Shown: positions 1 to 8,875, numbered from the stretch's first letter. The stretch is 64,000 nt of DNA from Mucilaginibacter aquaedulcis (GCF_030409325.1 NZ_JAUFPR010000004.1:1150227-1214226), one strand, 5' to 3'. The notes: generated by a model from the letters alone, not told the origin. Made by a program: numbers and translations.

Positions 1-471
1 CTGCTGATACAGTTTGGCGGACATAAATATGCCGCGGGCTTAACCATGGATCCCGAAAATGTAGAAGCTTTTAAAGCCCGTTTTGAGGAAGTAGTGAGCG
101 CAACTATAGCGCCAGAACAATTGATACAGCAGATACAAATTGACGCTGAATTACGTTTAAGCCAGATAGAACCGAAATTTTTCAGAATATTGAATCAGTT
201 TGCACCATTCGGGCCCGAAAATATGTCGCCGGTTTTCATTAGTAAAAATGTGTATGTTAGTGGCAATGCCAGCTTGGTTGGTGCCGCACATGTTAAAATG
301 GCGGTAATGCAGGAAGGGTCGGTAGCGTTTGATTGCATTGCCTTTAACCATGGCGAGTACCTGCCGCAATTGAAAAGCGGTGTGCCGTTTGATATTTGTT
401 ACAGCATTGAAGAAAACGTATGGCGCGAAAGGCGAACCATTCAATTGAATATTAAAGGAATACGGATATAA
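1..471 (+). CDS. recJ: Single-stranded-DNA-specific exonuclease RecJ, C-terminal part
   Basis: The frame is open from the first base, so the gene starts upstream of the window and only about the last 156 residues are present. The first residues read LLIQFGGHKYAAGLT, the glycine-rich GGH(x)AAG motif of the DHHA1 domain shared by RecJ and related DHH phosphoesterases. The rest fits the OB-fold (RecJ_OB) domain that binds single-stranded DNA, with the characteristic PFGPENMSPVF stretch near the middle. RecJ degrades 5'-ended single strands in recombination and mismatch repair. lptB follows 120 bases downstream, across a repeat-rich spacer. Confidence 0.93.
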   Translation: MLIQFGGHKYAAGLTMDPENVEAFKARFEEVVSATIAPEQLIQQIQIDAELRLSQIEPKFFRILNQFAPFGPENMSPVFISKNVYVSGNASLVGAAHVKMAVMQEGSVAFDCIAFNHGEYLPQLKSGVPFDICYSIEENVWRERRTIQLNIKGIRI

Positions 472-485
472 GTCAAAATTAAAAG

Positions 486-583
486 TTCAAAAGTCAAAAA
501 TTAACCGGCTTTTGAATCAGATATATAAGGCAAAACTAAAGTTGAGAATACTGTTTTTAAACTTTGGGATTTTGACTTTTGAA
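486..583. repeat. Inverted repeat of the TTCAAAAGTCAAAA family
   Basis: The 14-base arm TTCAAAAGTCAAAA at 486-499 recurs as its exact reverse complement at 570-583. It fills most of the spacer between recJ and lptB. The core TCAAAAGTCAAAA also occurs inside the waaA coding sequence (14310-14325) and, reversed, before the gene at 29683. It reads as a dispersed intergenic repeat; no function is visible. Confidence 0.7.
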
Positions 584-591
584 TTTGCAAC

Positions 592-1332
592 ATGATTTTA
601 AGAGCAGAGCATTTAGTAAAAAAATATAAGCAGCGTACGGTTGTTAATAACGTGTCGTTTGAGGTGGCTCAAGGTGAGATAGTTGGATTGCTCGGCCCAA
701 ATGGTGCAGGGAAAACCACCTCTTTTTACATGATAGTGGGGCTGATAAAACCTAATGAGGGTACCATTTTTCTGGATGATAAGGACATCACCGGCGATCC
801 GATGTATCGTCGTGCTCAAAAGGGAATTGGATACCTGGCGCAAGAAGCTTCGGTATTTCGGAAACTTTCTGTAGAAGACAATATTAAAGCTGTTTTGGAA
901 ATGGGGGGAATGCCTAAAGACAGGCAGCGTGATAAACTGGAAGAGTTGATTGATGAGTTCAGCTTGCACAAAGTGCGCAAAAATCGTGGCGATCTCCTGT
1001 CTGGTGGTGAGCGGCGCCGTACCGAAATTGCAAGGGCGCTTGCAGCTGAGCCTAACTTTATTTTACTTGATGAACCTTTTGCCGGGGTTGACCCTATTGC
1101 GGTAGAAGAGATCCAGGCAATGGTAGCCAAATTGAGGCACCGTAATATTGGTATCCTGATCACCGACCACAATGTGCAGGAAACATTATCGATTACCGAC
1201 AGGGCTTACCTGCTTTTTGAGGGCAAGATACTGGAATCGGGTGTGCCCGAGGTACTGGCCGAGAACGAAATGGTGCGTAAGGTGTACCTGGGGGCCAATT
1301 TTGTATTGAAAAGAAAAGTATTCCCGCAATAA
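592..1332 (+). CDS. lptB: LPS export ABC transporter ATP-binding protein LptB
   Basis: The 246-residue cytoplasmic ATPase would drive the LptFG complex, which extracts lipopolysaccharide from the inner membrane and pushes it along the Lpt bridge to the outer membrane. Visible motifs are Walker A GPNGAGKT (35-42), the signature LSGGE (136-140), Walker B FILLDE (156-161) and the switch histidine in ITDHN (His193). Length and the motif variant GAGKTTSFYM are typical of LptB and not of general nutrient importers. The ATG at 592 directly follows the repeat spacer. lptF/lptG and lptC are not in the window. Confidence 0.95.
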   Translation: MILRAEHLVKKYKQRTVVNNVSFEVAQGEIVGLLGPNGAGKTTSFYMIVGLIKPNEGTIFLDDKDITGDPMYRRAQKGIGYLAQEASVFRKLSVEDNIKAVLEMGGMPKDRQRDKLEELIDEFSLHKVRKNRGDLLSGGERRRTEIARALAAEPNFILLDEPFAGVDPIAVEEIQAMVAKLRHRNIGILITDHNVQETLSITDRAYLLFEGKILESGVPEVLAENEMVRKVYLGANFVLKRKVFPQ

Positions 1333-1508
1333 GAATCAAGAGGTTAGAATCAAGCATCAGGACCTATCATGCTTTGTCATGAAACCCATGCATAGTCCTT
1401 TTAGGGATTAACCAAATTTTTCCTATCTTAACTCTTGATTCTAAATTCTTGACTCTCTTAGCATATTTTTCATATCTTGACTCCAGATTCTAATTTCTTG
1501 ATTCTTTA
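1331..1508. repeat. AT-rich spacer built from AATCAAG / CTTGATTC repeats
   Basis: The spacer between lptB and the GH3 gene contains AATCAAG-type units at its left end and several CTTGATTC or CTTGACTC units at its right end (from about 1429 to 1508), so the two ends can pair. Similar TTTCTTGACTC units occur around 47080-47165 and the inverse near 3040-3070. This looks like a dispersed low-complexity repeat family with no visible coding content. Confidence 0.6.
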
Positions 1509-1510
1509 AT

Positions 1511-3031
1511 ATGACAATCTTTAATTCTGTATTTACCTGGTTCATGAAAAAGCGCATTCACCAGATTGAGCTTTTTATGAAATATCCTAATGAGGTGCAG
1601 GAGGAATGGTTTGAGCAGCTGATATCAGGTGCAGAAAGTACAGAGTGGGGGCGAAAGTATCATTATAAAAGCATCGAAAACCTCAACCAGTTTAAGGAAA
1701 GGGTGCCCATTCAAAGTTACGACACGCTTAAGCCTTATATTGAGCGGATGCTTACCGGCGAAAAAAACGTGCTTTGGCCGTCTGAAATTAGATGGTTTGC
1801 CAAATCATCAGGAACCACTAATGACAGGAGTAAGTTTATACCCGTTAGTGAAGAGGCCTTAGAGGAGTGCCACTTTAAGGGCGGAAAAGATTTGCTCACC
1901 ATCTATTTTAACAATCAACCTAATGCCCGTATGTTCACGGGAAAAATATTAACGCTGGGCGGCAGTCACCAGGTGAGCCAATTAAGTGCCGACACCTCCT
2001 TTGGTGATCTTTCGGCGGTAATTATGAAAAATCTTCCCCTTTGGGCCGAATTTCACCGCACCCCAGATCTGGATATAGCCCTGCTTGAAAACTTTGAAGA
2101 AAAGATAGAAAAGATTGCTTACGCTACCAAAGATGTTAATGTAACCAGCATTAGCGGCGTACCTACCTGGAACCTGGTGCTATTTAAGCGCATATTGGAA
2201 ATTACCGGCAAAAAGAATTTGCTGGAGGTATGGCCAAATCTTGAAATGTATTTTCACGGAGCGGTTAATTTTACACCATATCGGGAGCAGTTTAAGGGCC
2301 TGATTCCAAATGATGATATGTATTATTTGGAGAATTATAATGCATCTGAGGGCTTCTTTGGTATTCAGGATACAAAAGAACCTGGTGAGATGCTGTTAAT
2401 GCTTGATTACGGCATATTTTATGAGTTTTTGCCTCTCGAGCATTTGTACGATGATTATCCTGATACACTTACACTTGATGAGGTAGAGCTGGATAAAAAT
2501 TATGCCCTTATCATCACTACCAACGCCGGACTATGGCGCTACATGATTGGTGATACCATTAAATTTACTTCCTTATCCCCGTTCCGTATACAGGTAACCG
2601 GGCGTACCAAACATTTTATTAATGCTTTTGGCGAAGAAGTGATCATTGATAATGCCGAACGCGCCCTCGAAGAAGCCTGTACGCAAACTGGAGCCATTAT
2701 CCGCGAATATACTGCGGCACCTGTTTACTTTAACGGCGACCAATGTGGTGCCCATGAATGGATCATTGAATTTGAGAAAAAGCCCGCCGAGTTTGAACGC
2801 TTTGTGGATCTGCTTGATGAAACCCTGCGCCGCATTAATTCCGATTATGATGCTAAACGCTTTAAAGATATGGCCCTGCGTAGGCCTATAGTTCGCAGGG
2901 CTCCTGAAGGTACTTTCTTTAACTGGATGAAAGAAAAAGGGAAATTAGGAGGTCAGCATAAGGTACCCCGCTTAGCCAACAACCGCGAATATGTGGATGC
3001 CATTTTAAAAATAATGGAACCGGTGGTGTAG
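1511..3031 (+). CDS. GH3-family (auxin-responsive promoter-like) acyl-adenylate protein
   Basis: The 506-residue protein matches the GH3 family in length and layout. It carries a phosphate-binding SSGTTNDRSKFIP stretch near residue 100, the family's counterpart of the adenylate-forming P-loop, and a central YLENYNASEGFFG segment. Plant GH3 enzymes conjugate amino acids to acyl adenylates. The bacterial members, common in Bacteroidota, have no settled substrate, so only an acid-activating ligase activity can be proposed. The ATG at 1511 is preceded by repeat DNA with no recognisable ribosome site. It stands alone between lptB and the convergent dnaA. Confidence 0.85.
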   Translation: MTIFNSVFTWFMKKRIHQIELFMKYPNEVQEEWFEQLISGAESTEWGRKYHYKSIENLNQFKERVPIQSYDTLKPYIERMLTGEKNVLWPSEIRWFAKSSGTTNDRSKFIPVSEEALEECHFKGGKDLLTIYFNNQPNARMFTGKILTLGGSHQVSQLSADTSFGDLSAVIMKNLPLWAEFHRTPDLDIALLENFEEKIEKIAYATKDVNVTSISGVPTWNLVLFKRILEITGKKNLLEVWPNLEMYFHGAVNFTPYREQFKGLIPNDDMYYLENYNASEGFFGIQDTKEPGEMLLMLDYGIFYEFLPLEHLYDDYPDTLTLDEVELDKNYALIITTNAGLWRYMIGDTIKFTSLSPFRIQVTGRTKHFINAFGEEVIIDNAERALEEACTQTGAIIREYTAAPVYFNGDQCGAHEWIIEFEKKPAEFERFVDLLDETLRRINSDYDAKRFKDMALRRPIVRRAPEGTFFNWMKEKGKLGGQHKVPRLANNREYVDAILKIMEPVV

Positions 3032-3130
3032 ATAGATGCAAGACTTTTAGAGTCAGGATACAAGAGTCGTTTTCTTTCGCTGCCATAAGCGTCCCACTTG
3101 TGAGTTCAATTTTAAGTATTGATCTTTTGC

Positions 3131-3217
3131 CGTCATGCTGAATTTATTTCGGTATCCCACTTGCATGGCTCTGTATTGACTTGTAAGATGGGATACTGAA
3201 ACAAGTTCAGCATGACG
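3131..3217. repeat. Imperfect palindrome (REP/MITE-like), CGTCATGCTGAA family
   Basis: The left arm starts CGTCATGCTGAA at 3131 and the right arm ends TTCAGCATGACG at 3217. The two arms of about 34 bases match with roughly four differences around a loop of about 20 bases. It sits between the convergent GH3 gene and dnaA. It has the form of the short palindromic repeats common in Bacteroidota spacers; no transposase is nearby. Confidence 0.7.
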
Positions 3218-3232
3218 CTTTTATAACAAAAA

Positions 3233-3257
3233 AGCCTTGCATAAAAAATGCAAGGCT
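3233..3257 (-). terminator. Intrinsic terminator of dnaA
   Basis: A perfect 10-base stem (AGCCTTGCAT / ATGCAAGGCT) closes over a loop of five A. On the minus strand it is followed by a run of six T, 26 bases past the dnaA stop codon. Confidence 0.85.
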
Positions 3258-3282
3258 CCATAGTAATATGATAATAGGTCGG

Positions 3283-4707
3283 TTACGACATTTTGAGCTT
3301 CTTCTGAATGTCTGCAACGTAACCTTTAAATTTCTTATCGGTGTCAATAAGGTCCTCAACGGTTTGACAAGCGTATATTACGGTAGAATGGTCACGGCCG
3401 CCAAAAAAGTGGCCAATTGATTTTAATGAACTTTTAGTATGTGCCTTGGCCAGATACATAGATATTTGGCGGGCCTGTACAATTTCGCGTTTGCGGGTTT
3501 GTGATTTTACCATCTCAATAGGCACTTCAAAGTACTCGCAAACCAGGCTCTGTATATACTCCATCGAAATTTCTTTGGATGAATTTTTAACAAAGTTTTT
3601 CAGCATTTGCTTAGCCAGGTTCAAATCTATCTCCTTACGATTAAGGGTTGACTGTGCAAGCAAAGATACCATGGCGCCTTCCAACTCACGCACATTGTTA
3701 TCAATGTTGTGAGCAACGTATTCGATAACGTCGTTTGAAAGCTCAATACCGTCCTGGTAAATTTTGTTTTTCAGGATAGCCATACGGGTTTCCAGATCAG
3801 GGATCTGCAAATCTGCAGATAGGCCCCATTTAAACCTCGAAAGTAAGCGTTCTTCTAAACCAGCCAGATCTTTAGGTGCTTTATCCGATGTAATGATCAA
3901 CTGCTTGCCAGATTGGTGCAGGTGATTAAAAATATGGAAAAAGAAATCCTGGGTCTTTTCTTTACCGGCAAAGTTGTGTACGTCGTCCATGATCAGTACA
4001 TCAATAGCCTGGTAAAAATTCACAAAGTCGTTAATGTTATTATGTTTAAGCGCGTCGACAAATTGTTGTGTAAATTTTTCGCACGATACATAAAGTACCA
4101 GTTTATCGGGCAGGGAACGTTTAATTTCGTTACCTATAGCTTGTGCAAGGTGAGTTTTACCCAAACCTACACCGCCATAAATCATCAAAGGGTTAAATGA
4201 GGTGCCACCTGGTTTTGCAGCTACGGCATAACCGGCAGACCGTGCCAAACGGTTACAATCACCTTCAACAAAATTTTCAAAGGTGTAATTCCTGTTCAGC
4301 TGCGGATCTACATTTAACTTTTTCAAGCCGGGTATCACAAAAGGGTTTTTGATGTCCTTATTAATTGAGATAGGAATCGGCATTGACTGATTTTTTGACT
4401 CGGCCCCATTTCCGTTTGAAGGCATATTTGTTGTGTATGGTTTACTTGATGATTGCTCAACAACTATATTATACTCTAAACGTCCTTCGTCGCCTAATTG
4501 TTTTTTAATTGTTTTGCGCAGTAAACCTACATAGTGCTCTTCAAGCCATTCGTAAAAGAACAAACTTGGTACTTGTATCGTTAAGACGCTTCCTTCCATA
4601 CGCAAAGCTTTTATTGGTTCAAACCAAGTTTTAAAGCTTTGTGCCGGGATGTTATCTTTTATGATCTGGAGGCAGCTATTCCAAACGTTAGTACAAGTTT
4701 TTTCCAT
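3283..4707 (-). CDS. dnaA: Chromosomal replication initiator protein DnaA
   Basis: The 474-residue AAA+ initiator binds DnaA boxes at the origin and opens the duplex. Domain I covers about residues 1-80, a polar linker rich in N, S and P runs to about 130, and the ATPase domain carries Walker A GGVGLGKT (178-186) and Walker B VLIMDDVH. The C-terminal DNA-binding domain ends with the DnaA signature GGRDHSTVIYA. Length is normal. The 440-base AT-rich region upstream holds several DnaA-box-like sites, which suggests autoregulation or a nearby origin. A clear terminator follows. Confidence 0.98.
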   Translation of the reverse strand: MEKTCTNVWNSCLQIIKDNIPAQSFKTWFEPIKALRMEGSVLTIQVPSLFFYEWLEEHYVGLLRKTIKKQLGDEGRLEYNIVVEQSSSKPYTTNMPSNGNGAESKNQSMPIPISINKDIKNPFVIPGLKKLNVDPQLNRNYTFENFVEGDCNRLARSAGYAVAAKPGGTSFNPLMIYGGVGLGKTHLAQAIGNEIKRSLPDKLVLYVSCEKFTQQFVDALKHNNINDFVNFYQAIDVLIMDDVHNFAGKEKTQDFFFHIFNHLHQSGKQLIITSDKAPKDLAGLEERLLSRFKWGLSADLQIPDLETRMAILKNKIYQDGIELSNDVIEYVAHNIDNNVRELEGAMVSLLAQSTLNRKEIDLNLAKQMLKNFVKNSSKEISMEYIQSLVCEYFEVPIEMVKSQTRKREIVQARQISMYLAKAHTKSSLKSIGHFFGGRDHSTVIYACQTVEDLIDTDKKFKGYVADIQKKLKMS

Positions 4708-5146
4708 ATAGTTTTTAGTAAAATATTGATTTCCAACCCTCAGCGAAACATCTTTTGGGCCTGCTACGGAACATCGAATATTGCCATAAAAAAGCTAATA
4801 AAAAAATTATATTTTCACTTTTTTGACAAATAAATTTATGATATGATAATCGCTTTTTTGATAAGAAATCCACATAAAATGTTATGTTCCACAACAAAAA
4901 TCGCAATCATAAATTGAGCCTGTTCCTTGCCGATACCGATGGTTTAATTTAACAAAATATTCACATAAGTATCAGTGTTATAATAATTTATTATACGGAA
5001 GGCCGCCTGCAAATGTTGAGCCATTTAGGTATTAGCTCTACCGTTAATGCCTAAAACTCTGGTATTCTGCCTGATAAAATTCAAGGCGGAATTTAATTTT
5101 CCACATTTTTATTTAGGGTGATTTTTCTTTAAAACCAGAGGTTGTA
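4708..5146. other. AT-rich intergenic region upstream of dnaA with DnaA-box-like sites
   Basis: This 439-base gap has no credible gene. It is very AT-rich, and four sites resemble the DnaA box TTATnCACA, all in the same orientation: AAATCCACA (4866-4874), TGTTCCACA (4885-4893), ATATTCACA (4957-4965) and TTTTCCACA (5097-5105). The last two each have one mismatch and the first two have two. It must contain the dnaA promoter. It could be part of the replication origin or only an autoregulatory region; the sequence alone does not decide this. Confidence 0.45.
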
Positions 5147-6694
5147 TCAGTGCTCTCCAAACACCTCTCTGAGGGTGTCGGCTATCTCACCAAGGGTGGC
5201 ATATTGTTCCACTGCTGAGAGGATAAACGGCATTAGATTTTGCTGGCCTTTAGCGGCATTTTGGAGTTGATTGAGGCTGGATAAAACCGCCTGATTATCG
5301 CGGTTGTTTTTAAGTAAGATCAATTTTTCCGTCTGCATTTTGCGGATGCTATCATCAACCCTGAACACATTGATGGCGGCTTCTTCCTGCTGGGTAAAAC
5401 GGTTCACACCTACCAATACTTTTTCGCCGCTTTCAATGTCGTTTTGATATTGATAAGCAGAAGCAGCAATCTCCTGTTGAATGTAATCCTGCTCAATGGC
5501 TTTCACCGCCCCGCCCATGGCATCTATCTTATCTATGTATAATTGTGCGGCTGCCTCAATCTCGTTGGTTAAGGCCTCTACAAAATAGGAACCCGCCAGC
5601 GGATCAACGGTATCAGTTACCCCACTCTCAAAAGCAATAATCTGTTGTGTTCGCAAGGCTATTTTGGCTGCTGCCTCTGTAGGTAAGGAAAGTGCTTCAT
5701 CATAACCATTAGTATGTAACGATTGTGTGCCGCCCAATACTGCGGCCAAGGCCTGGTTACTTACCCTTATAATATTATTAAGCGGTTGTTGCGCGGTTAA
5801 GGTAGATCCGCCGGTTTGGGTATGGAAGCGGAGCTTTTGAGCCCCGGCATCGGTAGCGCCAAGCTGTTTGGTAATATGCGCCCACATGCGGCGGGCAGCT
5901 CTGAATTTAGCTATCTCCTCAAAAAAATTGTTATGACAATTAAAAAAGAAGGATAGCCGTTTGGCAAATACATTAATATCAAGACCCTTATCAAGGGCTG
6001 CCTTAAGATAGGCTTTGCCATTGGCCAGGGTAAACGCCAGTTCCTGAACCGCCGTTGAACCTGCTTCACGGATGTGGTATCCTGAAATAGAAATAGTGTT
6101 CCATTTGGGCACTTCTTTACTGCAGTATTCAAAAACATCAGTTATCAATCGCATGGAGGCTGCAGGTGGATATATATAGGTACCGCGCGCGGCGTACTCC
6201 TTTAATATATCGTTTTGTACCGTACCCGAAATCTGCGTTAAATCGGCTCCCTGTTTTTTGGCCAGCGCTATATACATAGCTAATAATATAGGAGCAGTAG
6301 CATTAATAGTCATGGATGTAGTGATATCCTTGAGGGCTATCCCATCAAACAGTATCTCTATATCTTTTAACGAGTCGATAGCTACGCCTACTTTACCTAC
6401 CTCACCTTCGGCAAGATCATGGTCAGAGTCATAGCCAATTTGCGTGGGCAGATCAAACGCTACTGATAAACCTGTTGTGCCCTGGCTTAAAAGGTAGTGA
6501 TAACGTTTATTCGATTCTTCGGCTGTTGAAAATCCAGCATACTGGCGCATGGTCCAGGCTTTGCCCCGGTACATATCCTTTTGTATGCCGCGGGTAAAGG
6601 GAAACTCACCCGGCAATTCGTTCATTCCCGAAGGTTCGGTGTAAACCTCCTTAATTTCGATACCTGAAGTGGTGCTGAATTTTTTTTTTGCCAT
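5147..6694 (-). CDS. Methylmalonyl-CoA mutase, catalytic-barrel subunit without B12 domain
   Basis: The 515 residues align with the N-terminal substrate-binding barrel of methylmalonyl-CoA mutase and stop before the C-terminal cobalamin domain, as in two-subunit mutases whose B12 subunit is separate. The residues that bind the substrate carboxylate appear conserved: Tyr52 in RQYAGFST and Arg170 in ARGTYIYPP, equivalent to Tyr89 and Arg207 of the Propionibacterium enzyme. Isobutyryl-CoA mutases carry Phe and Gln there. His207 in SGYHIREAG matches the catalytic His244. The expected reaction is succinyl-CoA to or from (R)-methylmalonyl-CoA. No B12 subunit lies in the window. The gene begins 4 bases after the stop of the upstream membrane-protein gene. 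Confidence 0.88.
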   Translation of the reverse strand: MAKKKFSTTSGIEIKEVYTEPSGMNELPGEFPFTRGIQKDMYRGKAWTMRQYAGFSTAEESNKRYHYLLSQGTTGLSVAFDLPTQIGYDSDHDLAEGEVGKVGVAIDSLKDIEILFDGIALKDITTSMTINATAPILLAMYIALAKKQGADLTQISGTVQNDILKEYAARGTYIYPPAASMRLITDVFEYCSKEVPKWNTISISGYHIREAGSTAVQELAFTLANGKAYLKAALDKGLDINVFAKRLSFFFNCHNNFFEEIAKFRAARRMWAHITKQLGATDAGAQKLRFHTQTGGSTLTAQQPLNNIIRVSNQALAAVLGGTQSLHTNGYDEALSLPTEAAAKIALRTQQIIAFESGVTDTVDPLAGSYFVEALTNEIEAAAQLYIDKIDAMGGAVKAIEQDYIQQEIAASAYQYQNDIESGEKVLVGVNRFTQQEEAAINVFRVDDSIRKMQTEKLILLKNNRDNQAVLSSLNQLQNAAKGQQNLMPFILSAVEQYATLGEIADTLREVFGEH

Positions 6695-6698
6695 AAGG

Positions 6699-7229
6699 TT
6701 AAAATAACTCTTCCATATCCTGCCTTATTAATCCGGTGGCTATTTCATATGGGTCTTGCTCCAGTTTACTTAAATGAATAAGAATGGTTTTAGCCATATC
6801 GGTACCTGAAGCATCAGGCGGTAAGTTCTTAACAGCGCTGTTTACCAGGCTCAGAGTATCTTCTTTTACCCGTTTAACTACGTTCCAAACACGATGGCTT
6901 ACATAAATTTGTTGCGTAACGTTATGCTGAAATTCATTACGGACCTCGGTGATAATCAAAAGCTGCAATTCGGTTGCCGACATGCCCGAGGCGTTGAGCC
7001 GCACCAGCATGCTTGCAGGATTTACCCTTTCTATAAATAGTACAACGCGCTCGTAAGCCTGTAAGCGCAGCGGAAGTGTTTGATTGCTTATGGTTCTTTT
7101 GAGCTCCAGTAACTGTACATGTTCGGCCCGGTCAAGATAAGGTTTAAACAGATACAACGCCACCCATACAACGCCAATGCCGGCAATGGTATATTTTAAA
7201 ATATCAAGTAAGTAGGGTAAGGTTTGCAT
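6699..7229 (-). CDS. Conserved membrane-anchored protein, DUF7935-like
   Basis: The 176-residue protein has one N-terminal membrane segment (roughly residues 12-28, around YTIAGIGVVWVALYLF) and a predominantly helical cytoplasmic part. I recognise it only as a conserved Bacteroidota protein usually found beside this mutase; its function is unknown. I start it at the ATG at 7229 because the longer reading would need a TTG at 7277 and would run close to the divergent promoter of the gene at 7323. It stops 4 bases before the mutase gene, so the two are very likely co-transcribed. Confidence 0.7.
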   Translation of the reverse strand: MQTLPYLLDILKYTIAGIGVVWVALYLFKPYLDRAEHVQLLELKRTISNQTLPLRLQAYERVVLFIERVNPASMLVRLNASGMSATELQLLIITEVRNEFQHNVTQQIYVSHRVWNVVKRVKEDTLSLVNSAVKNLPPDASGTDMAKTILIHLSKLEQDPYEIATGLIRQDMEELF

Positions 7230-7294
7230 AGATAATGAAAATGTTAAACAGAGGTCATAAAATACCGGTTGCAACAAAAATCCACATTTTACCT

Positions 7295-7302
7295 TATATT
7301 TG
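7295..7302 (+). promoter_or_regulatory. Bacteroidota-type -7 element for the IscA/ErpA gene
   Basis: TATATTTG matches the TAnnTTTG consensus exactly and lies 21 bases before the ATG at 7323. A TTG at 7269-7271 could be the -33 element, though the spacing is longer than usual. Confidence 0.6.
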
Positions 7303-7322
7303 TGTAGTTAAATAAAAATAAG

Positions 7323-7670
7323 ATGAGTACTGCTGTTGAAATTGCACCGGTATCCTTTACTCCAGGAGCCGTTAAAGAACTTTTTAAATTAAGAGATCAG
7401 CAAGAAATAGGTGAAGACTTTGGCTTGCGCGTTGGTGTTGAAGGTGGTGGTTGCTCAGGCATGAACTACATTTTGGGTTTTGACCAGAAAAAAGATGGTG
7501 ACCAGGAACATTATATCGACGGATTAAAGGTGTTTATGCATAAAGCCCATGGTATGTACCTGATGGGAATGCAAATTGATTTCCAGGACGGCCTTAACGC
7601 TCGTGGATTTACATTTAACAACCCGAACGCTGCAAGTACCTGCGGCTGCGGAACTTCTTTCTCGGTATAA
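7323..7670 (+). CDS. Iron-sulfur cluster assembly accessory protein (IscA/ErpA/HesB family)
   Basis: The 115-residue A-type carrier receives Fe-S clusters from the scaffold and passes them to target enzymes. The three conserved cysteines are present: Cys44 in GGCSGMNY, and Cys107 and Cys109 in the C-terminal CGCGTSF. Length is typical. It has its own promoter and a strong terminator 20 bases after the stop, so it is likely a single-gene unit. IscA and ErpA cannot be told apart from the sequence alone. Confidence 0.93.
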   Translation: MSTAVEIAPVSFTPGAVKELFKLRDQQEIGEDFGLRVGVEGGGCSGMNYILGFDQKKDGDQEHYIDGLKVFMHKAHGMYLMGMQIDFQDGLNARGFTFNNPNAASTCGCGTSFSV

Positions 7671-7690
7671 ATTAAATCATATGATATTAT

Positions 7691-7720
7691 AAAAGGGCAG
7701 CCATTGGCTGCCCTTTTTTT
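7691..7720 (+). terminator. Intrinsic terminator after the IscA/ErpA gene
   Basis: A perfect stem of about 12 base pairs (AAAAGGGCAGCC with GGCTGCCCTTTT) closes over a three-base loop and runs into seven T. Confidence 0.92.
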
Positions 7721-8022
7721 GTGCTCACTTTTGTGGTTTTTAACGGCAACTCCGAGGCTGATTCGGTCACATCGATCAGGGTGTTAAATGCCTTTGGTAT
7801 CATATATAATCTTACACTATAAATATCCTAAAATAGTTGATTTTCAGATATTTTATGCGTAAATTCAATTAACCAATAAACGCGAAACCTAAATTTATAA
7901 GAAAGGAGATCTATTGCCTTTTTATGGCTTTTTCATGAACATTTTTACCTCTTGGTAAGGTATGTTATAAATAATAATCCTCACAAATAAACCAATCAAA
8001 ATCACCCTTAAACTTAAACGAT
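7721..8022. other. Intergenic region upstream of the lipoprotein gene
   Basis: About 300 AT-rich bases between the terminator at 7691 and the lipoprotein ATG. I see no gene, RNA or clear TAnnTTTG element. The promoter for the lipoprotein should lie in its right half. Confidence 0.4.
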
Positions 8023-8805
8023 ATGAAAAAAATCATGATAGTTGCAGTTTTGATAATTTTTGCAATTGCAGGCTGCAAGCAACCGAAAAGTGCCCCTCCA
8101 GTTACTCAGGCTGGTGTGTATAAATTGGAAAAGCAAATGGTTAGTGGTGGTGGAAAGGATACAGTTTATAAAAGGATTCAACGGAAAATATATACAGATG
8201 ATCATTTTATGTATGCGGCATTTGCTCCCGACTCATCAGTTGGGTTTGGCGTAGGCTCTTATAAAATGGATTCAGTTAATAAAATGACCGAGCAAAATAT
8301 TTATAGCAGCCGCCTGCTTGATTCGGCAGGTACTTTTAACCTGGAAATTACCAGAACCGCGAGAGGGTACACCCAGGTTATTCCTACCCTGGCTAAAGTG
8401 CGGGATGTAACCTATAAGATGATTGAAGATTACACCACTGTACCGCCTAAGGATACAACTGCTCTGGATGGCCTGTGGAAAATGGAATCGGCTTATGTGG
8501 TAACCGGAAAGGACACTGTAAACCTGAAGCCATCGCAGTATAAAATATTTCAGAAAGGATATTTTATGTTTGTTCACCGGTATACGATTGATAAAGAAGG
8601 TAAAAAATTCAAGAACGGTTTTGGATATGGCGTTTTCAGCCTAAGAAACGATACACTTAGAGAAGAGGATGAGCTGTCAAGCCACGCCCAGTTACTGCAT
8701 AGGAAATTTGCCATCAAAATTACTTTTAAGGGTAATGACGAATATTCGCAGGTAATAACCGATTCTGTGCAAAAATCAATAGAAATTTACAGACGGATAA
8801 GGTAA
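8023..8805 (+). CDS. Lipoprotein with two copies of a lipocalin-like domain
   Basis: The 260-residue protein begins with a lipoprotein signal (MKKIMIVAVLIIFAIAGC, lipidated Cys18). The mature part contains two similar halves, roughly residues 27-130 and 142-255. Each starts with G(V/L)(Y/W)K(L/M)E, continues through a KDTV and a YF/FM segment to a GFGxGxxx strand, and ends with an (E)YxQVI strand. The pattern of short beta strands suggests two lipocalin-like barrels from a tandem duplication. The ligand is unknown. An imperfect hairpin follows. It stands alone with no operon partner. Confidence 0.65.
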   Translation: MKKIMIVAVLIIFAIAGCKQPKSAPPVTQAGVYKLEKQMVSGGGKDTVYKRIQRKIYTDDHFMYAAFAPDSSVGFGVGSYKMDSVNKMTEQNIYSSRLLDSAGTFNLEITRTARGYTQVIPTLAKVRDVTYKMIEDYTTVPPKDTTALDGLWKMESAYVVTGKDTVNLKPSQYKIFQKGYFMFVHRYTIDKEGKKFKNGFGYGVFSLRNDTLREEDELSSHAQLLHRKFAIKITFKGNDEYSQVITDSVQKSIEIYRRIR

Positions 8806-8833
8806 AAGGGTGCTTCCGGATTTATGTAGGGCA

Positions 8834-8875
8834 AAGGCCGTTGTGAATTATATTTCAATAATTCATGATGGCCTT
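8834..8875 (+). terminator. Possible terminator hairpin after the lipoprotein gene
   Basis: AAGGCC and TGAATTAT on the left pair with ATAATTCA and GGCCTT on the right, with a 4-base internal mismatch. No strong T run follows. Confidence 0.45.

Noticed and set aside
7720..8022. tRNA or riboswitch in this gap
   Set aside because: No cloverleaf, anticodon stem or known riboswitch core was found by eye.
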